From NCBI GenBank assembly GCA_964467785.1, contig CAYXVB010000064.1, forward strand, positions 1-19,101: a stretch of 19,101 nt of DNA, read 5' to 3'. Positions 7,832-14,635 of the stretch are shown here, piece after piece. Source of the stretch: CAYXVB01 sp964467785. Lineage in GTDB: Bacteria; Bdellovibrionota; UBA1018. Each line of letters begins with the position of its first letter. Within the stretch, counting starts at the first letter, position 1. A program made the position numbers and the translations under genes. The notes below the pieces were generated by a model, which was not told the origin of the DNA, did not search any database, and saw only the letters and a list, made by a program, of their open reading frames with translations.

Positions 7832-8281
7832 TCAGCCGTTTTCCGCGGCTCGCGCCTTGCGCTCATTGCGCTTGGCCTGCTCATGCAGGACCTGGGTCGA
7901 ATCCTTGAGTTGCTTGCGAAGCTGGTCGAGCTGCGCGTCCGCGTTCTTGCGATATTCCTCCACCTTTTGCTGGTGGGCGGTTTTCATTTTGGTGATTTCG
8001 TCTTCTTCGGCTTTCTTTTGGGCGTTGACGCGCTCGTCGTGCCCGTCGCGGAGCTGATTCAGTCGCTCCTCAAGGCTCTCCGCTTCCTGGGAGATCTGGA
8101 TTTCGTAGGCTTGGTGCAGCTGCCCCATGCGAAAGGAGTGGTTCTCCGAGAGGCGCTGGAGCTCATCGTCCTGCTTCTTCTCGATCTCGCGCACCTCGAC
8201 GTCGTTCCGATGCTGGAGCTGCGTGCGGTAATTTTTGAGGCGCAGGTCCTCGAGTGCTGCGGAGCGGATTTCGGTCGGCAT
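7832..8281 (-). CDS. Coiled-coil protein of unknown function (149 aa)
   Basis: Almost the whole protein is one charged helix rich in Glu, Lys, Gln and Arg with heptad-like spacing from about residue 10 to 140; no Cys and no membrane segment. I start it at ATG 8281, because AGGAAAGG lies seven bases upstream; a TTG at 8305 would place the ribosome-binding site inside the gene. Length and all-coiled-coil build are like FliJ or YscO-type stalk proteins of flagellar and type III export systems, and the neighbour is a chemotaxis operon, but no residue pattern confirms this. It could equally be an unrelated structural protein. It is followed by the 71-residue gene and diverges from the thiolase gene across about 200 bases. 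Confidence 0.72.
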   Translation of the reverse strand: MPTEIRSAALEDLRLKNYRTQLQHRNDVEVREIEKKQDDELQRLSENHSFRMGQLHQAYEIQISQEAESLEERLNQLRDGHDERVNAQKKAEEDEITKMKTAHQQKVEEYRKNADAQLDQLRKQLKDSTQVLHEQAKRNERKARAAENG

Positions 8282-8478
8282 CCTTTTGCCTTTCCTTCTT
8301 TCCAAACGACCAGCGGGGGCCAGGACGGGTGAGTCACAGAGGGTTTTTCCCCTGCTTTCTCTGCTTCTCTCATGATGACTGCATCCTCAGGCGCCCGAAA
8401 GAGGCAAAATCTGCCCCGAAAGACCTTGATCCCTCCGGCCCTTCGGGGTTTAACTACGTGACAAGGAGATCCCGAGCC

Positions 8479-9672
8479 GTGTCCAACACCCGTGAAACCT
8501 TGGTCTTTTTGTCAGCTAAACGCACTCCTTTCGGAGCCTATGGCGGCTCGCTCAAGGACATCAACCCCACGGACCTCGGGGTGCATGCTGCAAAGGCGGC
8601 ACTGGCGCAATCCGGTATCCCGGCCCAGGACATCGATCATGTGATCGTCGGCAACGTCCTTCATTCCGCTCCCGACAGCATTTATTCCCCGCGCCACATC
8701 GGACTGAAATGCGGAGTGCCCGAAGCCGTTCCGGCTCTTGGCGTCAACCGTCTTTGTGGTAGTGGCTTCGAAGCGATCATCGTCGCCGCCCAGCAGATGG
8801 CCGCCGGCGACACCCGCATCGCCTTGGTCGGTGGCATCGAAAACATGAGCCTGAGCCCTTACGTCATGCGCTCCGCCCGCTGGGGGATGCGCATGGGCCA
8901 CGGGCAGATCACGGACTCGATGATGGAGTCGCTGACCGACACCTATGCCGGCGCGCCGATGGCGATCACAGCCGAGAATCTCGCGGAGAAATACAAGATC
9001 TCGCGCGAGGAGGCCGACGCTTTCTCTATCCGCTCTCAGCAGCGTTGCAAGGCGGCCTTTGATGACGGCCGCTTCAAGGCCGAAATCGCGCCTTATCCGA
9101 TCACTGACCGCAAGGGCAATGTGACGAACCTCGACCGTGACGAGCACCCCAAACCCGAGAGTACCCTTGAAAGCATCGGCAAGCTCAAACCGGTCTTCAA
9201 AAAGGACGGCATTGTCACCGCCGCCAACGCCAGCGGAATCGTCGATGGCGCGGCGATGTGCGTTGTCGCCACCGAGAGTGAGGCCAAAAAGCGTGGCCTG
9301 AAGCCCTTGGCCCGGCTCATCTCCTACGGAGTTTCCGGCTGCGATCCCAAGATCATGGGCATCGGCCCGGTCCCGGCCATTCGTAATGCGCTTCAGCGCT
9401 CCGGCCAAACCCTTGACCAGATGGACCTGATCGAAGTCAACGAGGCTTTCGCGCCCCAGGCTCTTGCGGTCCAGAAAGAGCTTGGCATCCCTGACGAGAA
9501 GTTCAACGTCAACGGCGGCGCGATCGCGATCGGCCATCCACTCGCCGCCAGCGGTGCCCGCATCACCCAGCACTTGATTTATGAACTCAAGCGTCGTGGC
9601 AAACGCTACGGTCTGGGCTCGGCCTGTATCGGCGGCGGTCAGGGGATCGCCGTCATCATCGAGGTCCTTTGA
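8479..9672 (+). CDS. Acetyl-CoA C-acetyltransferase (thiolase II family)
   Basis: Condenses two acetyl-CoA to acetoacetyl-CoA, or the reverse, in the cytoplasm; used in fatty acid breakdown, polyhydroxybutyrate or isoprenoid precursor routes. 397 residues from GTG 8479, chosen because AAGGAG (8463-8468) lies ten bases upstream and because the protein then begins just before the family's usual start (TLVFLSAKRTPFGAYGGSL). The frame is open further upstream but that part does not look like thiolase. Catalytic residues are visible: C93 in NRLCGSG, H353 in AIGHPLAASG and C383 in SACIGGGQG; NEAFAPQ is also present. No phaB or other pathway gene is beside it, so the exact pathway cannot be told. 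It precedes zapA by 26 bases. Confidence 0.95.
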   Translation: MSNTRETLVFLSAKRTPFGAYGGSLKDINPTDLGVHAAKAALAQSGIPAQDIDHVIVGNVLHSAPDSIYSPRHIGLKCGVPEAVPALGVNRLCGSGFEAIIVAAQQMAAGDTRIALVGGIENMSLSPYVMRSARWGMRMGHGQITDSMMESLTDTYAGAPMAITAENLAEKYKISREEADAFSIRSQQRCKAAFDDGRFKAEIAPYPITDRKGNVTNLDRDEHPKPESTLESIGKLKPVFKKDGIVTAANASGIVDGAAMCVVATESEAKKRGLKPLARLISYGVSGCDPKIMGIGPVPAIRNALQRSGQTLDQMDLIEVNEAFAPQALAVQKELGIPDEKFNVNGGAIAIGHPLAASGARITQHLIYELKRRGKRYGLGSACIGGGQGIAVIIEVL

Positions 9673-9681
9673 ACGGACCTC
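9661..9681 (+). other. Perfect 7-bp inverted repeat across the thiolase stop codon
   Basis: Arms 9661-9667 and 9675-9681 are exact complements around a seven-base loop that contains the TGA. No T-run follows. It ends two bases before the zapA ribosome-binding region (9683-9692), so it could be an mRNA-stability hairpin or tune zapA translation. Confidence 0.5.
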
Positions 9682-9698
9682 TGAGAGGAGAAAACCCG

Positions 9699-10049
9699 AT
9701 GGCGACGTCCATGGATCCTTCCGCGGCCCCCGCCAAAGGCACGTTCGAAGTCCAGGTCGCCGGCTTGAGGGTTCCGCTCCGAAGCATGGGACCGGACACC
9801 GCGCTCGCGCGTGAAGTGGCCCGGCTCGTCTCCGAGCGCATCGCCGAAGCCGAAAAGCGGATCAAAACCGGCGCCGCCGCCCATCAGGTCGCGCTGCTCG
9901 CGCTGATGGATCTGGGTGAGGAATACTTGCTTGCGCGCAAGCGCACCGAGGAGTTCCGCAAGAGCGTCGAAGAGCAGACCCGCGCCCTCGTGGAGCGGAT
10001 CGAGCAGCTCGAGCGCGCCGCGACCAGCTCGGGGCATCTCAAAAAGTGA
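9699..10049 (+). CDS. zapA: ZapA-like cell division protein
   Basis: Small cytoplasmic protein that in known bacteria bundles FtsZ filaments at the division ring. The 116-residue chain has the family layout: a short strand-rich head (FEVQVAGLRVPLRS, about 15-28), a helix with AREVARLVSERIAEAEK, the buried helix HQVALLALMDLGEEYLLA, then a C-terminal coiled coil to about 108. ATG 9699 is preceded by GAGAGGAGAAAA at 9683-9692; an in-frame ATG 30 bases earlier sits inside the thiolase gene and lacks such a site. The stop overlaps the next start (GTGA). Identification rests on fold pattern and on the zapA/5-FCL neighbourhood common in bacteria. Confidence 0.82.
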   Translation: MATSMDPSAAPAKGTFEVQVAGLRVPLRSMGPDTALAREVARLVSERIAEAEKRIKTGAAAHQVALLALMDLGEEYLLARKRTEEFRKSVEEQTRALVERIEQLERAATSSGHLKK

Positions 10050-10717
10050 GTGGTGCCGAAGATCCGATCAAAAGCGCGGACTTGCGGCGGGAGATGATCC
10101 GGCTGCGCAAGGAGTCGGATCCGGCGCGTGCGCGTGCGCTGAGTGAGGTAACGGTGAGCGCCTTTTTACGTGCGCTCCAAGCTCATTTTGCCCTGGAGCG
10201 ATTGCAGGGAAGATCTCTCGCTCTCTATCGTGGAATGCTTGGGGAGTTTGACCTTCGTTCGCTCGAAACCCGGCTCTATTCGCTCGGTTGTCGTGTTTAC
10301 TTTCCTCGAGTGGCGGTGCGGTCCACGGAGGCGGCGGCATCCGGTCGGCAGCTCGAATTTGTCGAGGCTCTTTTGGATGGTGCCTGGCAAAAGGGGCCCT
10401 ACGACATTGACGAGCCGGCAGGGGGCGGCTTGCTGGCCGATCCCTCCGAGCTTGCCGCGGTTTTCATGCCCGGCTCCGCTTTCGGCATGAACGGTGAGCG
10501 GATCGGGATGGGCGCCGGATATTACGACCGGTGGTTGGCGACCCATTCGCCGGACCCCGAAAAGCGCCCCCTTCGCATCGCCCTGGCTTTTGATTATCAG
10601 GTCTTCCCAAAACTGGAACAAAACGCTTGGGATTTGCCCGTGGATTGGGTATTCACGGAGCGTCACGACTTTCGCAACCCGGCCGCCTTGAACTGGCTGG
10701 GGCGACTCGGGGCTTAG
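10046..10717 (+). CDS. ygfA: 5-formyltetrahydrofolate cyclo-ligase
   Basis: Converts 5-formyl-THF to 5,10-methenyl-THF using ATP, returning stored folate to the one-carbon pool. 223 residues. The N-terminal helix carries the basic ATP-contact region (LRREMIRLRKE, 13-23). The family signature lies near 141-164 (MPGSAFGMNGERIGMGAGYYDR), with the Gly-rich loop and YYDR that bind nucleotide and folate. The C-terminal LPVDWVFTE near 197 matches the usual PVEPHD region in position. GTG 10046 overlaps the zapA stop as GTGA. In enterobacteria a 6S RNA gene separates these two genes; here the overlap leaves no room for it. YmdB follows after 13 bases. Confidence 0.93.
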   Translation: MSGAEDPIKSADLRREMIRLRKESDPARARALSEVTVSAFLRALQAHFALERLQGRSLALYRGMLGEFDLRSLETRLYSLGCRVYFPRVAVRSTEAAASGRQLEFVEALLDGAWQKGPYDIDEPAGGGLLADPSELAAVFMPGSAFGMNGERIGMGAGYYDRWLATHSPDPEKRPLRIALAFDYQVFPKLEQNAWDLPVDWVFTERHDFRNPAALNWLGRLGA

Positions 10718-10730
10718 AAGCCGGTTTTTC

Positions 10731-11546
10731 ATGAAAATTCTGTATTTTGGTGACACGTTCGGCCGTCCGGGCCGCGAAGCGGTCAAAGTCGCCATCGCCA
10801 AGCTCGTTCCGCGCCATCAGATCGACTTCGTGGTCGTCAACGGCGAGAACTTCTCCCACGGCAACGGCATCTTGCCCGAGCAGGCCCAGGAATTCTTCGA
10901 TTTAGGGGTGGACGTCATCACGACCGGCAACCACGCCTGGGACCAGCGCCAGATCATCCCGTTCATGGAAACATCGACCCGGATCCTCCGCCCCGCCAAC
11001 TATCCGGACGTGCCGGCCTACAAGACTCCTGGACGTGGCGTCACGGTCGCCGAGTGCAAGCGCCGCTCCGGCTTGCGTCTGGGGGTGATCCAGGTCATGG
11101 GTCGCGTCTTCATGGACGCGCTCGACTGTCCGTTCCGCACCGCTGAGCGCGAGGCTTCGCGTCTCGAGGAGCTAGGCGTGCAGTGCGTGCTCGTCGATTT
11201 CCATGGCGAAGCCTCGAGCGAAAAGCAGGCTTTCGCCCACTTCATGGACGGAAAGGTCAGCGCGGTCGTGGGCAGCCATTCGCACGTGCAGACTGCCGAC
11301 GAGCGCGTGCTGGCCGGCGGCACCGCCGCGATCACCGATGTCGGGATGTGCGGTTGCTTTGATTCCGTCATCGGCGTCAAAAAAGAGATCTCCATTCAGA
11401 AATTCCTGACCAAGCGTCCGGTGCGTTTCGAGCCGGCCGAGGGTCCGGGCGGATACGGGGCAGTGGTGCTCGATATCGACGAGCAAACCGGGAAGTCCCG
11501 CTCGATCTTGCGACTTCGCGAAACGGTCGTCACACCCGACGCGTGA
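10731..11546 (+). CDS. ymdB: YmdB-family metallophosphoesterase
   Basis: Dinuclear-metal phosphoesterase of the TIGR00282/YmdB family; in Bacillus subtilis the relative hydrolyses 2',3'-cyclic nucleotides and affects biofilm decisions. 271 residues, a normal length. Metal ligands are all visible: D8 (YFGDTFG), E39 and N40 (VNGEN), N67 and H68 (TGNHAWD), H158 (VDFHGEASSEK), H183 and H185 (GSHSHVQT). The segment ITDVGMCGC near the end is also typical. ATG 10731 begins the usual MKIL start, although the upstream GAAGCCGG is a weak ribosome-binding site. Third gene in a row with zapA and the cyclo-ligase. In many bacteria ymdB follows the RNase Y gene, which is not present here. Confidence 0.95.
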   Translation: MKILYFGDTFGRPGREAVKVAIAKLVPRHQIDFVVVNGENFSHGNGILPEQAQEFFDLGVDVITTGNHAWDQRQIIPFMETSTRILRPANYPDVPAYKTPGRGVTVAECKRRSGLRLGVIQVMGRVFMDALDCPFRTAEREASRLEELGVQCVLVDFHGEASSEKQAFAHFMDGKVSAVVGSHSHVQTADERVLAGGTAAITDVGMCGCFDSVIGVKKEISIQKFLTKRPVRFEPAEGPGGYGAVVLDIDEQTGKSRSILRLRETVVTPDA

Positions 11547-11554
11547 CGTCGGCT

Positions 11555-11569
11555 GGGCAGATTCTGCCC
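11555..11569 (+). terminator. Weak hairpin downstream of ymdB
   Basis: Six-base perfect GC-rich stem (11555-11560 and 11564-11569) with a three-base loop, nine bases after the ymdB stop. No T-run follows, so intrinsic termination is doubtful. Confidence 0.35.
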
Positions 11570-11572
11570 GGA

Positions 11573-11601
11573 TTGTGCCGCCGTTGATCCCGACCTAAAC
11601 T
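11573..11601 (+). promoter_or_regulatory. Possible sigma-70 promoter for a leaderless transcript
   Basis: TTGTGC (11573-11578), an exact 17-base spacer and TAAACT (11596-11601). The -10 box ends seven bases before ATG 11609, so the expected first base is at or next to the start codon. No proper ribosome-binding site lies between. Confidence 0.4.
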
Positions 11602-11608
11602 GAAGTGG

Positions 11609-12403
11609 ATGCAGCCCGCTCACTTCCCAGATCCGGATGATTCCCGGCTGGAATTCTATCGAAGGTTCCTCGAAGAGATCCACCGTGACGCCCAGGGCGA
11701 GCGCCGCACGACGAGTCGTCGCATCATGAGCGTCTTCGTCTGGTGCTTCCTCGCGCCCGCTTTGGTCACGACGATGCTTTTCGTCCTCGTCAAAGTCGAT
11801 CTCGTGCCGCGCAAGGTGTATCGCTACGCCGACTGGATCTTCCTGGTATTCCCGACGATCTACTCGCTTTACTTCATGGCCTCCGAGGTGCTGCTCGAGT
11901 TCCGCACCACTTTGCGACGCGGGGGGCTCGGCAACGTGCTCGCCGAGTCCGAGCGGGAGGCGGGCTGGCGGGTGCGCATCATCCACCGCTTGCGCGAGCA
12001 TGTCGGCTGCGATCCCGCCGACTGGCAATGGATCGCGGCCAGCTTTCGCATGGATCTCCGCCGCATCCTCAACCGCGCTCGCTATGTCACCGCGCTCGGT
12101 GGGGCGGTCTTTTTCCTGCTACTGCAGGGCATCGACTCCATCGGAGACTTCAGTCCCGCCGTTCCGCTCTCCGGAAGCGCGATTGGCCGTCAGGTCTCGC
12201 CCATGGCGGTGTTCGAAGGCTGGTTCGAGGTTTCGAGCAACAGCCTCGCGCAGTTCACGGGGTTGGGACTCTTCGTGCTGCTGCTCTATCTCGCGGGCAA
12301 CCGCACGTATCACGTACTGTCGCGTTACCTCGACTGCGTGGAGCTGATGCTTTCGGACTCGGTCTCTCAGTGCCCGCCGCAGCAACCGCCGTCGGCGCCG
12401 TGA
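11609..12403 (+). CDS. Integral membrane protein, unknown function
   Basis: 264 residues; I do not recognise the family. Four likely membrane helices: about 42-62 (FVWCFLAPALVTTMLFVLV), 76-96, 160-174 and 212-230. Between helices 2 and 3 lies a charged cytoplasmic or periplasmic loop of about 60 residues with many Arg and Glu. The N-terminal 40 residues are polar, without a cleavable signal. The last residues (CPPQQPPSAP) come from DNA that also encodes the Cys/His-rich end of the minus-strand neighbour; the genes overlap by 37 bases tail to tail. ATG 11609 has no clear Shine-Dalgarno and sits directly behind a promoter-like pair. No catalytic motif seen. Confidence 0.82.
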   Translation: MQPAHFPDPDDSRLEFYRRFLEEIHRDAQGERRTTSRRIMSVFVWCFLAPALVTTMLFVLVKVDLVPRKVYRYADWIFLVFPTIYSLYFMASEVLLEFRTTLRRGGLGNVLAESEREAGWRVRIIHRLREHVGCDPADWQWIAASFRMDLRRILNRARYVTALGGAVFFLLLQGIDSIGDFSPAVPLSGSAIGRQVSPMAVFEGWFEVSSNSLAQFTGLGLFVLLLYLAGNRTYHVLSRYLDCVELMLSDSVSQCPPQQPPSAP

Positions 12404-12825
12404 CTGTGACCCTGATCGTGTCCATGGCCGTGCCCGCCGCAGCAGTCGCTCTTCATTGATTTCGGGGATTTCGGTGATTTCGGGCCGGGTTCCGCCGACG
12501 TTTCGCCGGCCGCCGCGGCCAGCTCCCGCCGCTTCTTGCCGCAGCCATTGATCTTGCAGCCCCCGTCCTTGTTGTTGCCGCAGCCGGATTCGCCGCAACC
12601 CACGGTCGCTTCGTAGATCCAGGGGCGTCGGACGCGGTTCATCTGCTCGAGCGCGTCGTCGAGGCGGTCAAAGCTCCGGTACACGATGTGCTCACCCGTG
12701 GACGAGCGGATCACGAAAGCGACAAACGCCCCGGACTTTTCCGGATCGTCGGTGATACCCCCGACGAGCTCGTCGTCGACCAGCATGCCTTGTTTATAAT
12801 TCTCCGCCGTCAGTAATGCCGTCAT
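12367..12825 (-). CDS. Cys/His-rich protein, probable metal binder, function unknown
   Basis: 152 residues. The first 72 form a compact, probably folded domain (strand-helix pattern with FVAFVIRSSTGEHIVYRSFD and a helix DDALEQMNRV). Then come C77, C82, C90 and C95, spaced like a zinc or iron-sulphur knuckle, an Ala/Pro/Ser linker with a KSP repeat, and a tail with CCGGH at 128-132, a His-Gly run (GHGHGHDQGHSHG) and a second CCGGH at 148-152. Such a tail would bind soft divalent metals; whether for storage, delivery or detoxification cannot be told. It lies 9 bases behind trhO on the same strand, so probably one transcript. No signal peptide, so cytoplasmic. The 3' end overlaps the opposing membrane-protein gene. 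Confidence 0.82.
   Translation of the reverse strand: MTALLTAENYKQGMLVDDELVGGITDDPEKSGAFVAFVIRSSTGEHIVYRSFDRLDDALEQMNRVRRPWIYEATVGCGESGCGNNKDGGCKINGCGKKRRELAAAAGETSAEPGPKSPKSPKSMKSDCCGGHGHGHDQGHSHGADGGCCGGH
12458..12484 (-). repeat. 9-bp tandem repeat, three copies
   Basis: Three contiguous nine-base units at 12458-12466, 12467-12475 and 12476-12484, one base different in the middle copy. They encode the Pro-Lys-Ser steps of the linker before the CCGGH tail. Confidence 0.8.
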
Positions 12826-12834
12826 GGGTGAACC

Positions 12835-13617
12835 TTATCCCGCCTCGCGCTCCGAGGCCAGAGCCGCGAGGTCCGAGTCGAGGGCGACGCGCTCGTCAAA
12901 CACAAAGCAGCCGCCCTGGTAATGGGCGCCGCCGACCTCCTCAAAGTAGCGGATGATCCCGCCCTCGAGCTGGTAAACCTGGTCGATGCCCAGCTCCAGC
13001 GCCAGGGCCGTGGCCTTCTCACATCGGATGCCCCCGGTGCAAAACATGACGACCGGCTTGCCCTTAAGCTCCTCGGCATGCGCCTTGAGGCGATCCGGAA
13101 ACTCGCGAAAGCTTTTGAGGCGCCAGTCCAGCGCGCCTTCAAAGGTTCCCTGGTCGATTTCGTAGTCATTGCGCGTATCGACGAGGACGACCTCGCGGCC
13201 CTCGTCCAGCCACTGCTTGAGGTCGCGGGCTAGGACGCGGTCGCCGGTTTTCAGTGCGGGGCGGATGCCCGGCACGCCCATGGTGATGATCTCGTTTTTG
13301 AGTTTGACCTTCATCCGTTTGAACGGGACGGTCTTGGACCAGCTCTCTTTGTAAACGATTCCGCCGAAGTGCGGAGCCAGGTCCGCCGCGGTGTTTAGGG
13401 TCTCCTGGAAGCCGCGGATGGCGTTCACTGAGCCGGCCAGAAAGCCATTGATGCCCTCCGCGCTCAAAAGGATTGTGCCTTTGAGCCCGAATTCGCCGCA
13501 AATCGCTTTGAGCCGCACCCGAAGGGGCTCCAGATGCTCCCGCTCGGGGAGGGGAGTGAAGCGGTAAAACGACAGATTCAGGATGTTTCCCGTGCTGCTC
13601 GGCGCCATGTCGGCCAT
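12835..13617 (-). CDS. trhO: tRNA uridine(34) hydroxylase TrhO (rhodanese-like)
   Basis: Oxygen-dependent enzyme that hydroxylates U34 of some tRNAs as the first step to 5-methoxyuridine or cmo5U. From ATG 13617 the protein has 260 residues. The N-terminal acylphosphatase-like domain includes FYRFTPLP and LKGTILLSAEGINGFLAGS. The rhodanese domain follows (VVLVDTRNDYEIDQGTFEGA), with the active cysteine at 193 in MFCTGGIRCEKA and a second cysteine six residues later, as in the family. ATG 13608 is an equally good start; neither has a strong ribosome-binding site. A longer frame up to 13668 adds residues unlike the family. The substrate class fits the wobble U of the adjacent tRNA-Ala(UGC), which is probably coincidence. 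The Cys/His-rich gene follows closely. Confidence 0.94.
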   Translation of the reverse strand: MADMAPSSTGNILNLSFYRFTPLPEREHLEPLRVRLKAICGEFGLKGTILLSAEGINGFLAGSVNAIRGFQETLNTAADLAPHFGGIVYKESWSKTVPFKRMKVKLKNEIITMGVPGIRPALKTGDRVLARDLKQWLDEGREVVLVDTRNDYEIDQGTFEGALDWRLKSFREFPDRLKAHAEELKGKPVVMFCTGGIRCEKATALALELGIDQVYQLEGGIIRYFEEVGGAHYQGGCFVFDERVALDSDLAALASEREAG

Positions 13618-13703
13618 AGGCCGGGAATTACCACTGAGTTTTAAAAAAAAATACATGCACGTTGGCAATTTTTTTTGTAAGGTGCCCGTCTATCGCTTGA
13701 GAT

Positions 13704-13779
13704 GGGGGTGTAGCTCACCTGGTAGAGCGCCAGCTTTGCAAGCTGGATGTAGCAGGTTCAAGTCCTGTCACCTCCACCA
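13704..13779 (+). tRNA. tRNA-Ala(UGC)
   Basis: Full cloverleaf: acceptor arms 13704-13710 and 13769-13775 (one G-U pair), D arm 13713-13728, anticodon stem 13730-13734/13742-13746 with anticodon TGC at 13737-13739, five-base variable loop, T arm 13752-13768 with TTCAAGT loop, discriminator A and encoded CCA at 13777-13779. A terminator follows at once, so it is transcribed alone. Confidence 0.98.
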
Positions 13780-13786
13780 AATTTTA

Positions 13787-13822
13787 AAGGCCGAATTCCT
13801 TGCGGGATTCGGCCTTTTTTTT
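13787..13822 (+). terminator. Intrinsic terminator of tRNA-Ala
   Basis: Ten-base perfect stem (13787-13796 and 13807-13816), ten-base loop, and a run of eight T that begins in the stem (13815-13822). It starts eight bases after the tRNA CCA end. The arms read AAGGCCGAAT and its complement. Confidence 0.95.
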
Positions 13823-13838
13823 GACCTCTAACGCCTCA

Positions 13839-14123
13839 GGCTCTTCGGCTCTTCCCCATTGCGTGGGGCATGTCGATTTTGCATCGAATCAATTTCTGGT
13901 CGCGAATACTCCATTCCACCCGCACAGTGCAATCAACCTGAGTCGGTAGTTTTTGAAATTCCGGAATCCAAAGGCTCGTCTTGAGATCATCTCCATCTTG
14001 GTATGCAATCCTTCCGTAATGCCGTTGTTCTTTGTAAATCGCCACATACGGACAATGGGCTCGATCCAGGACTGAAGGGTCTGACCGAACGCCCTGAGGG
14101 GCAACTTTAACTGCCTTGGGTTC
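13839..14123 (-). pseudogene. C-terminal relic of an ISL3-family transposase with its terminal repeat
   Basis: The reading frame from about 14130 down to 13889 encodes the end of an ISL3-type DDE transposase: LQSWIEPIVRMWRF, then KNNGITEGLHTKMEMI with the last catalytic Glu in TEG, then RRAFGFRNFKNYRLR, typical of the family's C-terminus. The N-terminal three quarters are absent. Beyond the stop, 13839-13868 (GGCTCTTCGGCTCTTCC and a CCCCA/TGGGG stem) looks like the element's outer inverted repeat, from memory of the family. The frame begins where the IS3 relic stops, so one element has been cut by, or deleted into, the other. Not functional. Confidence 0.8.
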
Positions 14124-14225
14124 GCAAATCAGGTTTGACATGGCCACTTCCAACGTGTCGGCCACGGTCTTCACTGGAAATCTTCCACTCCAGACAAGGG
14201 CACGCGCGAGATCAGTTTTTTTCAC
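14124..14225 (-). pseudogene. Start of an IS3-family OrfB transposase, cut after about 34 codons
   Basis: From GTG 14225 the frame reads KKTDLARALVWSGRFPVKTV and ADTLEVAMSNL, like the opening of OrfB in IS2-type members of the IS3 family. After about residue 34 the match ends at the ISL3 relic and the frame runs on without meaning to 13836. The integrase catalytic core is missing. Confidence 0.7.
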
Positions 14226-14568
14226 GCGCCAGAGTCACAGCCTCTTTCAGAATTTCGATCTGGAGTGTTTTCTGGCCGAGCACGCGTTCGAGCTGCCAGA
14301 TCTGCGCCTAGTGGGCTTTCATCTCGCTGGCCGGAACCACTTCTTCATTCGCGCCCACTGCCGTCAATGCACCGCTTTCCATGATCCGCCTCCAGTAGAA
14401 AAGAAGGCTTGGAGCACTACTATGCTTGCGCGCCCCCCCAGAAACACTTTGTCCGGGTTCAGAACTCTCCAGAATAATGGATCTTTTCTCTGCTGGAGAG
14501 AACCGACGGCGGGTTTGGGACGAGGTGATTACCTGAATCGGATCGGGCTTACGTAGAGTCTCAGTCAT
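14212..14568 (-). pseudogene. IS3-family OrfA (helix-turn-helix) with an internal stop codon
   Basis: ATG 14568 with AGGAG seven bases upstream. The frame encodes RRRFSPAEKRSIILESSEPG, SVSGGARKH, LLFYWRRIMESGALTAVG and EEVVPASEMKA, the DNA-binding OrfA of the IS2-like group of the IS3 family. A TAG at 14308-14310 interrupts it; beyond the stop the same frame continues as the family's leucine zipper (QIWQLERVLGQKTLQIEILK) to a TGA at 14212-14214. Seven A followed by C (minus strand, 14215-14221 on the plus strand as T) lie at the OrfA/OrfB overlap, the place where IS3 elements usually shift frame. As the sequence stands OrfB is in the +1 frame relative to OrfA, so an ordinary -1 shift would not join them. 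Confidence 0.8.
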
Positions 14569-14635
14569 AGTCGTACTCCTAGTCGTTAGGAGTCGGTCAG
14601 ACTGTCCGGACTAAATGGGGGCTACTACAAGTGCG

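Larger units (their letters stand above)
14124..14629 (-). mobile_element. Remnant of an IS3-family element, left end preserved
   Basis: Contains the OrfA and OrfB fragments described separately. The outer end is probably at 14628-14629, where the minus strand begins TGTAGTAGCCCCCATTTAG, starting with the TG dinucleotide usual for IS3 ends and followed by a GTCCGGAC palindrome (14604-14611 region). The other end is lost at the junction with the ISL3 relic, so it cannot move by itself. It lies seven bases beyond the stop of the neighbouring membrane-protein gene. Confidence 0.7.

Noticed and set aside
8254..8478. N-terminal extension of the thiolase by 75 codons
   Set aside because: Overlaps the start of the divergent coiled-coil gene, lacks thiolase similarity, and a proper ribosome site fits GTG 8479.
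10040..10060. 6S RNA expected between zapA and the cyclo-ligase gene
   Set aside because: The two genes overlap by four bases, so there is no space for an RNA gene.
13583..13831. Plus-strand open frame of 82 codons
   Set aside because: It runs through the tRNA-Ala gene and its terminator; no ribosome site.
13836..14225. Single 129-codon minus-strand gene
   Set aside because: Only the first 34 codons resemble IS3 OrfB; the rest is the wrong frame of the ISL3 relic. It is a chimera of two fossils.
14212..14225. Programmed -1 frameshift at the A7C run of the IS3 relic
   Set aside because: OrfB is in the +1 frame relative to OrfA as the sequence stands, so a -1 slip does not join them, and OrfA has an earlier stop.
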